NCBI GenBank assembly: GCA_012841065.1 | Contig: DUVI01000042.1 | Span: 23,898 to 87,897 of the forward strand | DNA length: 64,000 nt | Direction: 5' to 3' | From: Bacillota bacterium | GTDB lineage: Bacteria; Bacillota; Sulfobacillia; Fermentithermobacillales; Fermentithermobacillaceae | Part shown: piece by piece, positions 41,644 through 50,983 of the stretch | Layout: each line of letters begins with the position of its first letter | Position numbering within the stretch: position 1 is the stretch's first letter | Notes under the pieces: model-generated | Seen by the model: only the letters and a program-made list of their open reading frames with translations | Database searches by the model: none | What the model was told of the DNA's origin: nothing | Made by a program: the position numbers and the translations under genes

Positions 41644-43431
41644 ATGTCAGAATACGATCTTGATGAACTACTTGAAGAGGCAGAAGAACGGCCGTTTAAT
41701 ATGGAATATTTCCTTAGGATATTGGGATATACCCGGCCATATAGGAAAACTGCCATAGTAGCTTCAATCCTTACACTTACAGGGATAATAATAGGCCTGT
41801 TGGAGCCCTTGCTGTTCAGGAAAGCTATCGATGACGGGGTCATGACAGGAAACACACGGACCCTGGTGATTACACTAGCCGTGCTCCTGACGCTGCGGTT
41901 TATCCAGTGGACAGCATCCCGGGCCCAGATACGCACCATAAACTTCCTGGGCCAGCAAGTGCTCTATGATCTCAGGCAAAGCCTGTTTACACACATAGAG
42001 TCCCTTCCTTTTGCGTTTTTCGATCACAGGCCCGTGGGAAAGATCGTTTCAAGGATTACCAATGACGTAAATCACATAGGCAACTTGGCAGCGTCAGGAA
42101 TTGTGAACGTTATAAGCCAGTTATTATCCCTGATAGGCATCGTGGGGATAATGTTGTACCTGAACTGGAGGATGGCGCTGCTGTCATTTGTGACAATACC
42201 GGTGCTGGCGTTTGTGCTGACAAAAGTAAGGTGGGTGCTTGAGGATGCCTGGGGAGACACCCGCAAGGCGGTTGCAAGCATCAATGCCCATTTAAACGAA
42301 ACCATACAAGGTTTGTCAGTAATCCAGGCGTATGGATATGAAAAACACAACAGCACTAAGTTCAGCGGGTTTAATAAGAAATACTTCGATGCATACATGC
42401 GTGCTATCCGGCTGGACCAAGCTTTCTGGCCGCTCACTGATATCGTCGGCGCCGTTGGCACAACTATCGTGATCTGGTACGGGGCAAACGCGGTGGTTCA
42501 AGGCACCATGACCATTGGTTTGGTCTGGGCATTTGTGAACTACCTGGGCAAGTTCTGGTCCCCCATAAGCACCTTCTCCAGGGTTTGGAGCCAGATTCTT
42601 TCGGCCATGGCTTCAGCTGAAAGGGTGTTTACTATCCTTGATCTCAAGCCGGAAACAGGCTCTTCCCTGCAGGAGGGGTTCATTGATCTCCCACGGGTAG
42701 AAGGGGAAGTTGTATTTGAAAACGTGTCCTTCGCCTACAAACCCGGTGAACCTGTGCTTGTGGACGTAGATTTCAGAGTGAGCCCGGGAGAGACCATTGC
42801 GCTGGTGGGCCCCACCGGAGCCGGCAAGACAACCATTATCAACCTGTTGGCAAGATTCTACCAGCCTTCATCGGGGAAAGTGACCGTTGACGGTTATGAC
42901 CTCGCAGAAGTCAGTTTGCCGTCTTACCGGAGCCAGCTGGGTATCGTGCTCCAGGACACGTTGATTTTCTCGGGCACAATCAAGCATAACCTGCTGTTCG
43001 GAAAACCGGATGCAACTATGGAAGAAGTGATCCGGGCAGCAAAAGCTGCATGCATCCATGATTTCATTGAACGTATGCCCAAAGGATATGACTCAGAGGT
43101 CACAGAACGGGGTACAAACCTGTCAGCAGGACAGCGGCAGTTGCTCGCCTTTGCCAGGGCAATTCTTGCCGACCCGAGAATCCTCATCCTTGACGAAGCT
43201 ACGTCAAGCGTCGACCCTGAAACGGAACAGCTTATACAGCAAGCGCTCAAAACGCTGCTCAAAGGGCGTACGTCTTTCATAATCGCCCACAGGATTTCCA
43301 CTGTCAGGTCGGCCGACCGCATCATGGTAATAGAAGACGGGCGGATTACAGAATCTGGCACCCACGATGAACTGGTTGCCCTGGGCGGACGGTACGCCAA
43401 CCTGTACCAGGCACAATTCAGACGGACTTGA
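41644..43431 (+). CDS. ABC exporter half-transporter B (fused membrane and ATPase domains)
   Basis: 595 aa. Six membrane helices (~residues 30-335) precede an ATPase domain with Walker A GPTGAGKTT, Q-loop IVLQDTLIFSGTI, Walker B RILILDEATSSVD and a normal H-loop FIIAHRISTV. The signature is LSAGQRQ instead of LSGGQ, a common feature of one member of heterodimeric exporters. Together with Lys529 of the partner, this puts the weak ATP site on the A-Walker/B-signature side. The N-terminus is acidic (LDELLEEAEERP). ATG 41644 lacks a clear ribosome site and follows a stem-loop. It ends close to a convergent glycosyltransferase gene. Confidence 0.92.
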   Translation: MSEYDLDELLEEAEERPFNMEYFLRILGYTRPYRKTAIVASILTLTGIIIGLLEPLLFRKAIDDGVMTGNTRTLVITLAVLLTLRFIQWTASRAQIRTINFLGQQVLYDLRQSLFTHIESLPFAFFDHRPVGKIVSRITNDVNHIGNLAASGIVNVISQLLSLIGIVGIMLYLNWRMALLSFVTIPVLAFVLTKVRWVLEDAWGDTRKAVASINAHLNETIQGLSVIQAYGYEKHNSTKFSGFNKKYFDAYMRAIRLDQAFWPLTDIVGAVGTTIVIWYGANAVVQGTMTIGLVWAFVNYLGKFWSPISTFSRVWSQILSAMASAERVFTILDLKPETGSSLQEGFIDLPRVEGEVVFENVSFAYKPGEPVLVDVDFRVSPGETIALVGPTGAGKTTIINLLARFYQPSSGKVTVDGYDLAEVSLPSYRSQLGIVLQDTLIFSGTIKHNLLFGKPDATMEEVIRAAKAACIHDFIERMPKGYDSEVTERGTNLSAGQRQLLAFARAILADPRILILDEATSSVDPETEQLIQQALKTLLKGRTSFIIAHRISTVRSADRIMVIEDGRITESGTHDELVALGGRYANLYQAQFRRT

Positions 43432-43447
43432 GGAGAACTCAAGGGAT

Positions 43448-43488
43448 GGTGCTGAAACAACCAGGGCTATCCCCTGTGTTTCAGCACC
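43448..43488. terminator. Bidirectional hairpin between convergent ABC and glycosyltransferase genes
   Basis: GGTGCTGAAACA (43448-43459) and TGTTTCAGCACC (43477-43488) form a perfect 12-bp stem with a 17-base loop. The right arm overlaps the last codons of the leftward glycosyltransferase gene. Confidence 0.7.
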
Positions 43489-44576
43489 TGACTATACACT
43501 TCTACAGTCTTGCGGGCCATGATTCTTGCGTCGAACAATTCTTCCATCCGCCTCCGGCTCTGTGCGCCCATCCGGGCTGCAAGCTCCGGATCTACTGCCA
43601 GCCTCACAATTGCCTGGGCAAGCAAACGGCTGTTTCTGGGAGGAACCAGGAAACCGTTTTCCCCCTCGATCACCGCTTCAGGTACGCCGCCAACTGCAGT
43701 TGAGGCAATGGGAAGTCCTGCTGCCATGGCTTCAAGCACAGCAAGGGGCAATCCTTCGTAATCAGAGGACAGGGCGTAGATATCCAGTTTGGACAAAAAT
43801 CCGGGGACGTCTTCCACGAAACCCACCATTTTGACGTAGGGTTCCAACTTCAACTCGGCGATTCTCGCCTTCAAGAACTCTTCCATAGGGCCGGTTCCAC
43901 CTATGACGAATCTCGCCTTGGGCAACGAAACCACCACAAGTTTAGCCGCATCAAGCAACACTTCAAGGGCTTTCTGACGGTGAAGCCGGGCAACCGTGCC
44001 AACCACCACCGTATCACTCTTAGCGCGCTTCTTGGCCAAATCCACAGGCTTATACGGGGTAAGATCTATACCGTTCTGCACGCAGTAAACCATGGCCTCA
44101 TCAAGCCCGGACTCCAGGAGCTCGTCGTACACGCCCTGGGACACGGCAATTGCTCCATCGGCCAGCGTTTTGGCAGCCATCTTGTTCATCTTCTGCTTGA
44201 GCGGGCCTGCAGGCGGGGGAACCTTACCTGAAGCCGACGGGATTCTCACCAGGTTGTGTTTTGTGTAGACGACGGGAATTCTCAACACCCTTGCAGCAAT
44301 CCGCCCTGACAGGCTTGAGTGGGTGTGAACCAATGCCGGGGTGATTTGCCTCATCACCTTCATGAGTTCAAACGTAAGGGGCACTGAAAAGGATATATCC
44401 TTTCCAGATATGTTTATCCTCTTGAGCCCCGCATTGTCTATCCTTTGTGCCAGGTCGCCGTCAGGGCACGCAACTACAACGTCAATATCGTCAAACGCAG
44501 GCTGAACCAGTAAGTTCAACAGATACCGGCCTGCCCCGCCTATGTTGGTATCAGTGATTATGTGTAACACTCTCAT
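43467..44576 (-). CDS. Glycosyltransferase family 4 (GT-B fold)
   Basis: 369 aa. N-terminal acceptor domain starts MRVLHIITDTNIGGAGRYLLNLL; the glycine-rich donor loop, HTHSSLSGRIAARV and VVYTKHN follow. The C-terminal donor domain has VGTVARLHRQKALEVLLDAAKLV, FVIGGTGPMEEFLKARI and the E-x7-E motif in YEGLPLAVLEAMAAGLPIAST. Such enzymes add hexoses to lipid- or polymer-linked acceptors. It lies just downstream of an O-antigen ligase-like gene, so it probably helps build a surface polysaccharide. The ribosome site is weak (GGTGG). Confidence 0.9.
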   Translation of the reverse strand: MRVLHIITDTNIGGAGRYLLNLLVQPAFDDIDVVVACPDGDLAQRIDNAGLKRINISGKDISFSVPLTFELMKVMRQITPALVHTHSSLSGRIAARVLRIPVVYTKHNLVRIPSASGKVPPPAGPLKQKMNKMAAKTLADGAIAVSQGVYDELLESGLDEAMVYCVQNGIDLTPYKPVDLAKKRAKSDTVVVGTVARLHRQKALEVLLDAAKLVVVSLPKARFVIGGTGPMEEFLKARIAELKLEPYVKMVGFVEDVPGFLSKLDIYALSSDYEGLPLAVLEAMAAGLPIASTAVGGVPEAVIEGENGFLVPPRNSRLLAQAIVRLAVDPELAARMGAQSRRRMEELFDARIMARKTVEVYSQVLKHRG

Positions 44577-44596
44577 GTAACACGAACCACCATTCT

Positions 44597-46078
44597 TTAT
44601 GATTTGCTTGCTCTCCTGGCCTCCATCCCGTTAGATATGCCAACAGCCAGGCCGACCCACGCCCAGAAAACCACGGTTATCTGTGGATTATACCAGGTAT
44701 GTTCCACGAGGCCCTGGAGCATATGCCCGCCAACGGCAGCTACCGCTCCCGACAAAACCCCTACCCTCGCCCACCTCTCGAATCCTTTTCCCTTCTGGGT
44801 GAATATGGCCCTCAGCGATTGCCAGCCGCATACTATGAGCAACCACATCAAGGCCAGGAAACCCAACAGCCCGAGTTCAATCAGCATCTGCAGGTAGGTA
44901 CTATGGGCGTGTGGTGCCGGAGTCTGAACTATCATGTACTCAGGGTAGACTTGGGCAAAACTGTCTGCGCCAAGCCCCACGCCCCTGAAAAGGTACTCCC
45001 TGAGCAGTGCCAGAGAACCGCGCCATATGAACATCCGGTAGCTGTTGGAACTGTCCTCGAGGCTAAAGGAAGAAAGCAGCCTGTCTACAAGCACGGGCGG
45101 GGCGATGATTACTGCCAGCATGGCGGCAATCAAACCCATTAGCAGCAGCCGTTTGTCAAATAGCACTGCCAACAGCCCAAACGAAGCGATAAAGCCGAGC
45201 CAAGCTCCCCTTGACCACGTAAGTATCAAAGCCACACCTTGTATCCCGGCGTAAATCAGCAATATGCCTTTGTCCCTGAGGCTCTTGTTCCTGATGAGCA
45301 GGGCAAGCGTCAAAGGCAGCGCCAAACCTATCATCTCGGCAAAAAACGTGGGGTTATCGAAGGTGCCTACTACCCGGGTAATCTCGTCCTGAAACTTTTC
45401 GTCAAGCCATGACGCCTTGGTAGCTTGCCACCCGGAAAGGTACTGGTAGATCCCCACCATGCCCGACAACGTGGCTCCGGTGAGGAAGGGCCAAACGATG
45501 CTGTCTTCTTCGCCCCTTTTGGCCATGTCGAACGTGACCGCAAAAACCAATCCGTAAAAACACCATAAGGTCAGGTTCATTACGCTCCGCGTGGGCACTA
45601 TTGAAGAAACCGCAGCTCCGGCAATGAACATGAACAACACGATGAGAGGAAACTTCACGTTGAACGGAAGATGCCAGGCTACACCGGAACCCTTATCCGC
45701 CCACCGCCACCACAGCCACAAAAACAAGAACAACGCAAAACAGAGCATCTGGGCCTCGGTAGGCAAGAAGGCACCTAACCCAAGCACTATACCCAGGAAA
45801 GCACCCTCGGTTACGTACCGGCCATGGGGCACCGCCAGCAGTTTGAGGCACCGAATACCAAAACTTGCAGAAATCCATCTTGCAAGGCACCCCTGAACCA
45901 GCAAGGCTGCCCTACCGCATACGCTATGTCTAAACCCATTGTCAAACCAAGCAAAAAAAGCACTGATGGCATGCTCAAGACGTCTGCCGGCGCCCTTGAA
46001 AACCCTGTACGTATAACTCGCCTGCAAGCCGCCTGATTGCCTGCAATGCCCCTCTGTGACGGCAGTTGCGGTTTTCAC
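44597..46078 (-). CDS. O-antigen ligase/polymerase-like membrane protein
   Basis: 493 aa with about 11 membrane helices. The Wzy/WaaL C-domain motif stands in the last third: a large periplasmic loop after LLSSFSLEDSSNSYRMFIWRGSLALLREYLFRGVGLGADSF, with PHAHSTYLQMLIELGLLGFLALM. In Gram-positives such proteins polymerise repeat units or attach glycan chains. GTG 46078 has GGGAGGCG upstream and overlaps the DUF4330 stop by four bases. The adjacent GT4 gene (20 bases) supports one glycan operon. Confidence 0.85.
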   Translation of the reverse strand: MKTATAVTEGHCRQSGGLQASYTYRVFKGAGRRLEHAISAFFAWFDNGFRHSVCGRAALLVQGCLARWISASFGIRCLKLLAVPHGRYVTEGAFLGIVLGLGAFLPTEAQMLCFALFLFLWLWWRWADKGSGVAWHLPFNVKFPLIVLFMFIAGAAVSSIVPTRSVMNLTLWCFYGLVFAVTFDMAKRGEEDSIVWPFLTGATLSGMVGIYQYLSGWQATKASWLDEKFQDEITRVVGTFDNPTFFAEMIGLALPLTLALLIRNKSLRDKGILLIYAGIQGVALILTWSRGAWLGFIASFGLLAVLFDKRLLLMGLIAAMLAVIIAPPVLVDRLLSSFSLEDSSNSYRMFIWRGSLALLREYLFRGVGLGADSFAQVYPEYMIVQTPAPHAHSTYLQMLIELGLLGFLALMWLLIVCGWQSLRAIFTQKGKGFERWARVGVLSGAVAAVGGHMLQGLVEHTWYNPQITVVFWAWVGLAVGISNGMEARRASKS

Positions 46079-46587
46079 TGGGAAGCGCCTCCCAAGTCAA
46101 GATCCATTAGCATGACATGTGCTTGGAACTGGGCAAATTTCGTCTTGAGGCCAAGGCTCGCCCCAACCCTTATCTCAACACCGTTCATGGTGATCACATC
46201 TTCGCCGATCCTGGCAGTCCCACGGATGGTCACAAAAGCGTCCACTCGGTCCTGTGACTCAAACTGCACCCACTTGCCATCACCTTCCACAAGCCAAAGC
46301 TTGCTCGGGCCGGTGGTTACGCCGACAACTTCGCCGACTAGAGCTCCGGTTTTGAACTCAAAGATTTTGCCACCCTTGGCGATAGCTTCGGCAGTAGTGG
46401 GGCGTATACCGCTCACCACCACAACGATCTCAGTCTCCTGCTGCCGCTGGGCTGCATCCTGATGCAAGTTCCTGCCGAACATTGAGTAACCGAACCACAC
46501 AGCCAGCGAAATCAGCACTATTATCATGAGCAAATCGATGATGCTGATTTTTCCGAAAACCCGTCCTTTATCATCCAACACCCGCAC
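46075..46587 (-). CDS. DUF4330 domain membrane protein
   Basis: 170 aa from GTG 46587 (GAGAGGAGAGGAAG upstream; open to 46626). N-terminal cytoplasmic VLDDKGRVFGKISIIDLLMIIVLISLAVWFG gives one membrane helix; the rest is extracytoplasmic beta-rich sequence (VVVVSGIRPTTAEAIAKGGKIFEFKTG, VDAFVTIRGTARIGEDVITMNGVEIRVGA). This is the DUF4330 pattern. It precedes and overlaps the O-antigen ligase-like gene by four bases, a pairing that suggests a role in polysaccharide export or assembly (inference). Confidence 0.8.
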   Translation of the reverse strand: MRVLDDKGRVFGKISIIDLLMIIVLISLAVWFGYSMFGRNLHQDAAQRQQETEIVVVVSGIRPTTAEAIAKGGKIFEFKTGALVGEVVGVTTGPSKLWLVEGDGKWVQFESQDRVDAFVTIRGTARIGEDVITMNGVEIRVGASLGLKTKFAQFQAHVMLMDLDLGGASQ

Positions 46588-46787
46588 GCTACTTCCTCTC
46601 CTCTCAAACGGCAAGGGATTTATCACTCAAACCGGTGAATTCCTAAGGACAAGGATATATTATAACCAATCAAGGTGCAATCAGGGTATTGCTGACGCGT
46701 CTGCCAAAATCCGCATCAAGCAAACTTGTACGGAAGGGGGGGTAAACCGGCATTGTCGGAGGCACGATGAAAGTGGATACCGGCGCC

Positions 46788-47462
46788 CTAAAGCAGCCTT
46801 ATGTCGTTTATGTTAAGCTCAAACGTAGTTCCCAGGAACTCGGCGGCCCTCTTGCATGCAATCATCCTGGTCAAGAAAATCTCAAAATACTCCATGACGG
46901 GTGCAATCTCAGTGTCGATTGTAAGCTGCAGTGAAATTACTTTTTCATCGTACTTGGCTTCCAGGAACGACCGCGTGGCCGCGTAGTTTACCCTGTCATG
47001 GACGTCAAAATTGTGTATATCGGGGTTCCTTACCCGGGAACGGTGGACGTCGGACTTATCTGCCAGGATAACCGCAGCCGAAATGTTGGACACCGCGTGA
47101 CACGTGTCCTCAGGGTCATGGCTGCCTATGGCCCCCATGACAATTGCGATCTCATTTGGATCCATCCCCATGTGTGACAAAATGCGCTCGGCCAATGCGG
47201 CACCTACTTGGGCATGATAGTTTCTTGAAACCACATTGCCGATATCGTGGAGGTACCCCGCTATGGCGGCCAGTTCCTGCTCCCGTTCCGGGAGGCTGAG
47301 TTTCCTCAACAGGTTCTTTGCAATGGTCGCCACAAGCCCGGCATGCCTTAATCCGTGATCCGTGTACCCAAGGGCGCCAAGATGGTCGTTGCCGGCCTTG
47401 ATATAGGCTTCAACCACGGGGTTAGCCTTGACGTCGTCCAGAGTCACCATATTATGTTTCAA
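46788..47462 (-). CDS. HD-domain phosphohydrolase
   Basis: 224 aa. HD motif order: YTDHGLRHAGLVATIAKNLL, AGYLHDIGNVVSRNYHAQVGAALAERIL, GAIGSHDPEDTCHAVSNISAAVILADKSD. His and Asp ligands of an HD metal site are all present. The C-terminal ~70 residues form an alpha/beta extension of unknown role. The substrate could be a nucleotide. TTG 47462 overlaps the stop of the preceding PRTase gene by four bases, so the two are coupled and may act on related nucleotides. Confidence 0.8.
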   Translation of the reverse strand: MKHNMVTLDDVKANPVVEAYIKAGNDHLGALGYTDHGLRHAGLVATIAKNLLRKLSLPEREQELAAIAGYLHDIGNVVSRNYHAQVGAALAERILSHMGMDPNEIAIVMGAIGSHDPEDTCHAVSNISAAVILADKSDVHRSRVRNPDIHNFDVHDRVNYAATRSFLEAKYDEKVISLQLTIDTEIAPVMEYFEIFLTRMIACKRAAEFLGTTFELNINDIRLL

Positions 47463-47995
47463 CCGTCTATCATCTCCAGCGAATCAATATATTCCTGGTA
47501 AACAGGGTTCAGAATGAACTGCCCTGCTGAAAGCACCTCAACATTCCAAGGAAACTGGACATAGCCATGGCTCTCCATGGCGTACAACGTTGGCTTCCAA
47601 CTTTCAGAGGATACCCAAATACACGCGGTTTTTACAAGCTTTGCGCCGATCTTCTTGCATTCCCTGGATACCACGCGCATTGTCTCGCCTGTGATCACCA
47701 TCTCGTCTACAACGAGCACCCTCCGGCCTTTCACCTGTTCGCTTACTGATACGATCACTTCAGGCCGTTGGTGGACGATGCGCCCGCGCCGCTTGCGGGT
47801 CACCAGACAGGGATACAGGTCCACTTGCAGAATTGACGCGATAATCGTAGCAGGAATCAACCCACCCACGGCAATTCCCACAACTGCCTGTGGCCCGAAG
47901 GTAGCATCTGCTTCCTTGCAGATAGCTTTGCATGACTCCATGATATCTTCCCAGGTAAGCCGGTACAGGGGGTCAACCAGATACTTTACCTCCAC
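47459..47995 (-). CDS. Phosphoribosyltransferase-family protein
   Basis: 178 aa. The type I PRTase fold shows VVGIAVGGLIPATIIASIL, YPCLVTRKRRGRIVHQRPEVIVSVSE and the PRPP loop VLVVDEMVITGETMRVV, in which one acidic residue is kept as Asp-Glu. The C-terminus (WKPTLYAMESHGYVQFPWNVEVL) resembles small purine or xanthine PRTase-like proteins of the ComF/Gpt-like group. GTG 47995 follows GGGGGAGTGG. Coupled with an HD hydrolase it may salvage or regulate a purine derivative; the true substrate is unknown. Confidence 0.78.
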   Translation of the reverse strand: MEVKYLVDPLYRLTWEDIMESCKAICKEADATFGPQAVVGIAVGGLIPATIIASILQVDLYPCLVTRKRRGRIVHQRPEVIVSVSEQVKGRRVLVVDEMVITGETMRVVSRECKKIGAKLVKTACIWVSSESWKPTLYAMESHGYVQFPWNVEVLSAGQFILNPVYQEYIDSLEMIDG

Positions 47996-48078
47996 GGGCC
48001 ACTCCCCCTTTCCACATTGGTACCTAGCTCCACCTATTTATACCATATATCAACCAAGGCGGGGATGCTTGCTGTGCC

Positions 48079-50901
48079 TCAGGATTTTACCACCACAAGG
48101 TAGATGGAATCAGCACTTGAGCCTGAAACGTGAACCTTGTCACCTTCCTTGATATCCTTATGGGAAACCCTTCCGTCATCCTTGTATACATCGGCGCTCG
48201 ATCTCAGCTCCACTCTCACGGTGCCGTAATCCCCTGATATGGTGAGGCTCCTGCCTGAAACCGCGGTCACTGTGCCTTCCACCCTGAACCTGGGGGTGCT
48301 GGTGCGTTCAATGAACAGTGCTTTCCCGCCGTCAGGGTCCACGCCTATCTTCACATCGTCGCCAATGCTAACTTCCCTGGCGTTTCCGTCAACTCCTGCC
48401 TCCCAATCAACATACCAGGTGTCATTGGGCAGTTCGAATTCCTGCAACCGCCCACGATCCGTCGCAATCGTCATCACATTTCTGTCAACGGATATCACCG
48501 TGCCGTCAACCCACCACTTGCGCTCGACCACTTGCGCCAGCTCCTGGACTTCGATGTAGTTCACGAACCTTCCGTCGCCGCCTACGTGCACCCGGGAGCC
48601 TGGTTGGAGTTCTTCGTCTTTGAACAGGCCGATGATGATCAGATCTTCTGAAACTTCGAACTTCTCCAGTCCCGTGAAGTAGTAATACCCATCTTTCTCC
48701 CTAAGAAAATGCCCGCTGAGGTTTATCCGGTTTTGCGCAATCATTTCTCCCCATACAGGTTTGCCGCCGGCGCTCAGCCAAAGCCTCACTTTATCCCCGC
48801 TATTGAGCTGGCCGGCAAGCATATGCTTGTTCAGCTTTGTATCTATGACCGTAAAGTCAGTATCCACGACCCACTGGGTTAGGTACCCCTTGCGGTCAAC
48901 CTCAGTAAACACCCGCTTCTTGCTGCCTTCTTTTCCGCCCATGAACCCTTCAATTATGCGGTCATAAGATATCCTGTCCTTGATCCAGACAAACCTTGTG
49001 TCCACCTTGGAAGGCCCGGCGACCAGCACCGTATCTCCGGTCTTTACGTCGTAAAAGGGCCTTCTGGTTTCGCCGACGAACACAATGGTGTCCACGGATA
49101 TTGTTACCTCATCCCACGATGGCAATATTGTGAGCACAGGCCCTGACATGATCCCCACTTGCCCCTCAAGGGATATGTTGGCTTTCCAGATGTACTCGGC
49201 CCACACTATGTCGCCTTGGGAGTTTCTGTAGAATTTGAGTTTTGAACCTGAGGGCACTGCAGAAGCCTTATCAGTAACCTTGTTTTCATGGTCAACTACG
49301 TCAATGATCCCTGGGATGCTAATCGACAGAAGCGCGCCGTCAGAAAAAATCCTTTGGCCGCTATCGGTCTTTACAAGGTAGCCTTCAAGTACCGTCTTTT
49401 CCCCCAAGGACTCTTCGATTACTACATATCTGATGTCATCAGCAGATGTTCCGTATACTGTAACAGTGTCCCCTACATCCAAGTTTCTAACCAATGTATT
49501 ATCGGACCGGTGCTGAATCAACACGTTGGGGCTCATAAGACATCTAGTCCAGTCGTCGCCTATGTTGAGCACCTGGCCATCTTTGGCAAACACTTTCCCG
49601 CCGGTGGTATACCCATGGGAGTAGGTCTTTGTAGCGCTTTCAATATACCCTGAGGCGCTTGTCACTACGACAAGTTCTTCTCCAGGCAAGACCCGGTCCC
49701 ACGAGGCCCGGCCGGAAGACGAGGTTTCCAGGGGAACATCCCTGGGTACTACCAGACTAACCGGAACACGGTTAGAGTCCATAGCTTTGAGCACACGGGA
49801 AGAAGGATCGTAGCTCAGCACAGTCAGCCTGGTGCCTGAGATCTGGGGCTCCTGGGACGGTAAGCCAGGCGTCACGCCTCCTATACCGGATGATTGCTCT
49901 GCCAGGTTAAAGTGGAGAGGCGTTGAGGTATTCTGCACTATCCTCAGAGTCGCCTTTCTGGAATAATACCCGGACTTCTCTACCGACACTTCATAGTCGC
50001 CTGGAGGGAGCTGGATGCTGGCAGGAGCGGTACCCTTGAGTTCATGGTTGACGAACACGTCCGCGCCTGCAGGATTGGTGGTTACTTCCAATGTGCCCAC
50101 CACAAGAGGCAAATCAACGTACACTTCCGCCAATTGTCCTGATTCGACCATTACCTGCGTTGTGGTTGTCTTGTAACCCTGGGATTTTACCATTATGTCC
50201 TTCATCCCGGGAACGGTATCTACGGTTACAGGCGCCTCCCCTATGTATTCGCCATCAACGAATACTTCGGCACCTTCCACGTTGGCAACAACCTGCAAGG
50301 TTCCGGCCTTTTCCAGAACCTCGGCGTATATTATCACATCGCCGGCACCGTAGACTTGTACAAGGTCGCCTTGCTCCCAATTAAAGCCCAGTTGTTCACC
50401 CATGACATATTGGTTGCCGGAAATATATACCGTGCCGTTTTCCCTACCCTCTACTGCGCCTCTGGCCACGAAACCTTCCGGGACTTGATATATTCTGGAA
50501 ATATTGCCGTCAGGCCCGATAACCAGCTCTACGACCACTTTTTCCTGAGGGTAAGTATAGATCTCATCAAGGGCAACCCGTTTGCCTGAAGCGCCGGTAA
50601 CGCGCACCCTTTGTCCGAAAGGTACATATCTCCAATCAGGTTCGGTGTCAGGTATGTCGCCGGGATCATCCCCGTCGCTGTCTTGGCCTGCGTCGGGCAC
50701 ATCACCCGGTCCCTCAAACTTATAAACAAGCAGCCCGTCTTCTGACATCATTGTCAGGCACACCATGGTCTCACTGTTCCTCATGGTGTAAAGGTACCAA
50801 CCTGCAAAGAAGGCACCTGCCGTCAGACAAATCAGAAGAAGGGCTGTGCCTATGACTTTCAGTATTCCGCCTTTGTAATTGTGTTTCGGTTCATTTGCCA
50901 C
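48079..50901 (-). CDS. Large membrane-anchored PEGA-domain protein
   Basis: 940 aa. One N-terminal membrane helix (residues ~14-38), an acidic Asp/Gly/Pro-rich hinge (~65-90), then two PEGA domains (~200-265 and ~268-335; EGAEVFVDGEYIGEAPVTV and AGADVFVNHELKGTAPASI). The rest (~350-940) consists of repeated small beta-modules of 60-80 residues of the type GxVTxVxGxxLTI...GDxVxVxG, similar to DUF5666-like barrels. It is probably an envelope scaffold facing outside. GTG 50901 follows GGGGCG. Upstream of the PRTase gene, but the 83-base gap makes co-transcription only possible. Confidence 0.8.
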   Translation of the reverse strand: MANEPKHNYKGGILKVIGTALLLICLTAGAFFAGWYLYTMRNSETMVCLTMMSEDGLLVYKFEGPGDVPDAGQDSDGDDPGDIPDTEPDWRYVPFGQRVRVTGASGKRVALDEIYTYPQEKVVVELVIGPDGNISRIYQVPEGFVARGAVEGRENGTVYISGNQYVMGEQLGFNWEQGDLVQVYGAGDVIIYAEVLEKAGTLQVVANVEGAEVFVDGEYIGEAPVTVDTVPGMKDIMVKSQGYKTTTTQVMVESGQLAEVYVDLPLVVGTLEVTTNPAGADVFVNHELKGTAPASIQLPPGDYEVSVEKSGYYSRKATLRIVQNTSTPLHFNLAEQSSGIGGVTPGLPSQEPQISGTRLTVLSYDPSSRVLKAMDSNRVPVSLVVPRDVPLETSSSGRASWDRVLPGEELVVVTSASGYIESATKTYSHGYTTGGKVFAKDGQVLNIGDDWTRCLMSPNVLIQHRSDNTLVRNLDVGDTVTVYGTSADDIRYVVIEESLGEKTVLEGYLVKTDSGQRIFSDGALLSISIPGIIDVVDHENKVTDKASAVPSGSKLKFYRNSQGDIVWAEYIWKANISLEGQVGIMSGPVLTILPSWDEVTISVDTIVFVGETRRPFYDVKTGDTVLVAGPSKVDTRFVWIKDRISYDRIIEGFMGGKEGSKKRVFTEVDRKGYLTQWVVDTDFTVIDTKLNKHMLAGQLNSGDKVRLWLSAGGKPVWGEMIAQNRINLSGHFLREKDGYYYFTGLEKFEVSEDLIIIGLFKDEELQPGSRVHVGGDGRFVNYIEVQELAQVVERKWWVDGTVISVDRNVMTIATDRGRLQEFELPNDTWYVDWEAGVDGNAREVSIGDDVKIGVDPDGGKALFIERTSTPRFRVEGTVTAVSGRSLTISGDYGTVRVELRSSADVYKDDGRVSHKDIKEGDKVHVSGSSADSIYLVVVKS

Positions 50902-50983
50902 TGAAAACGCCCCGTTACTTGTATCGAATCAAGGAGCGCAATCGTTAAAAAGTGGGGGCGCTTTTCCCTGAAATCCGGCCGGG

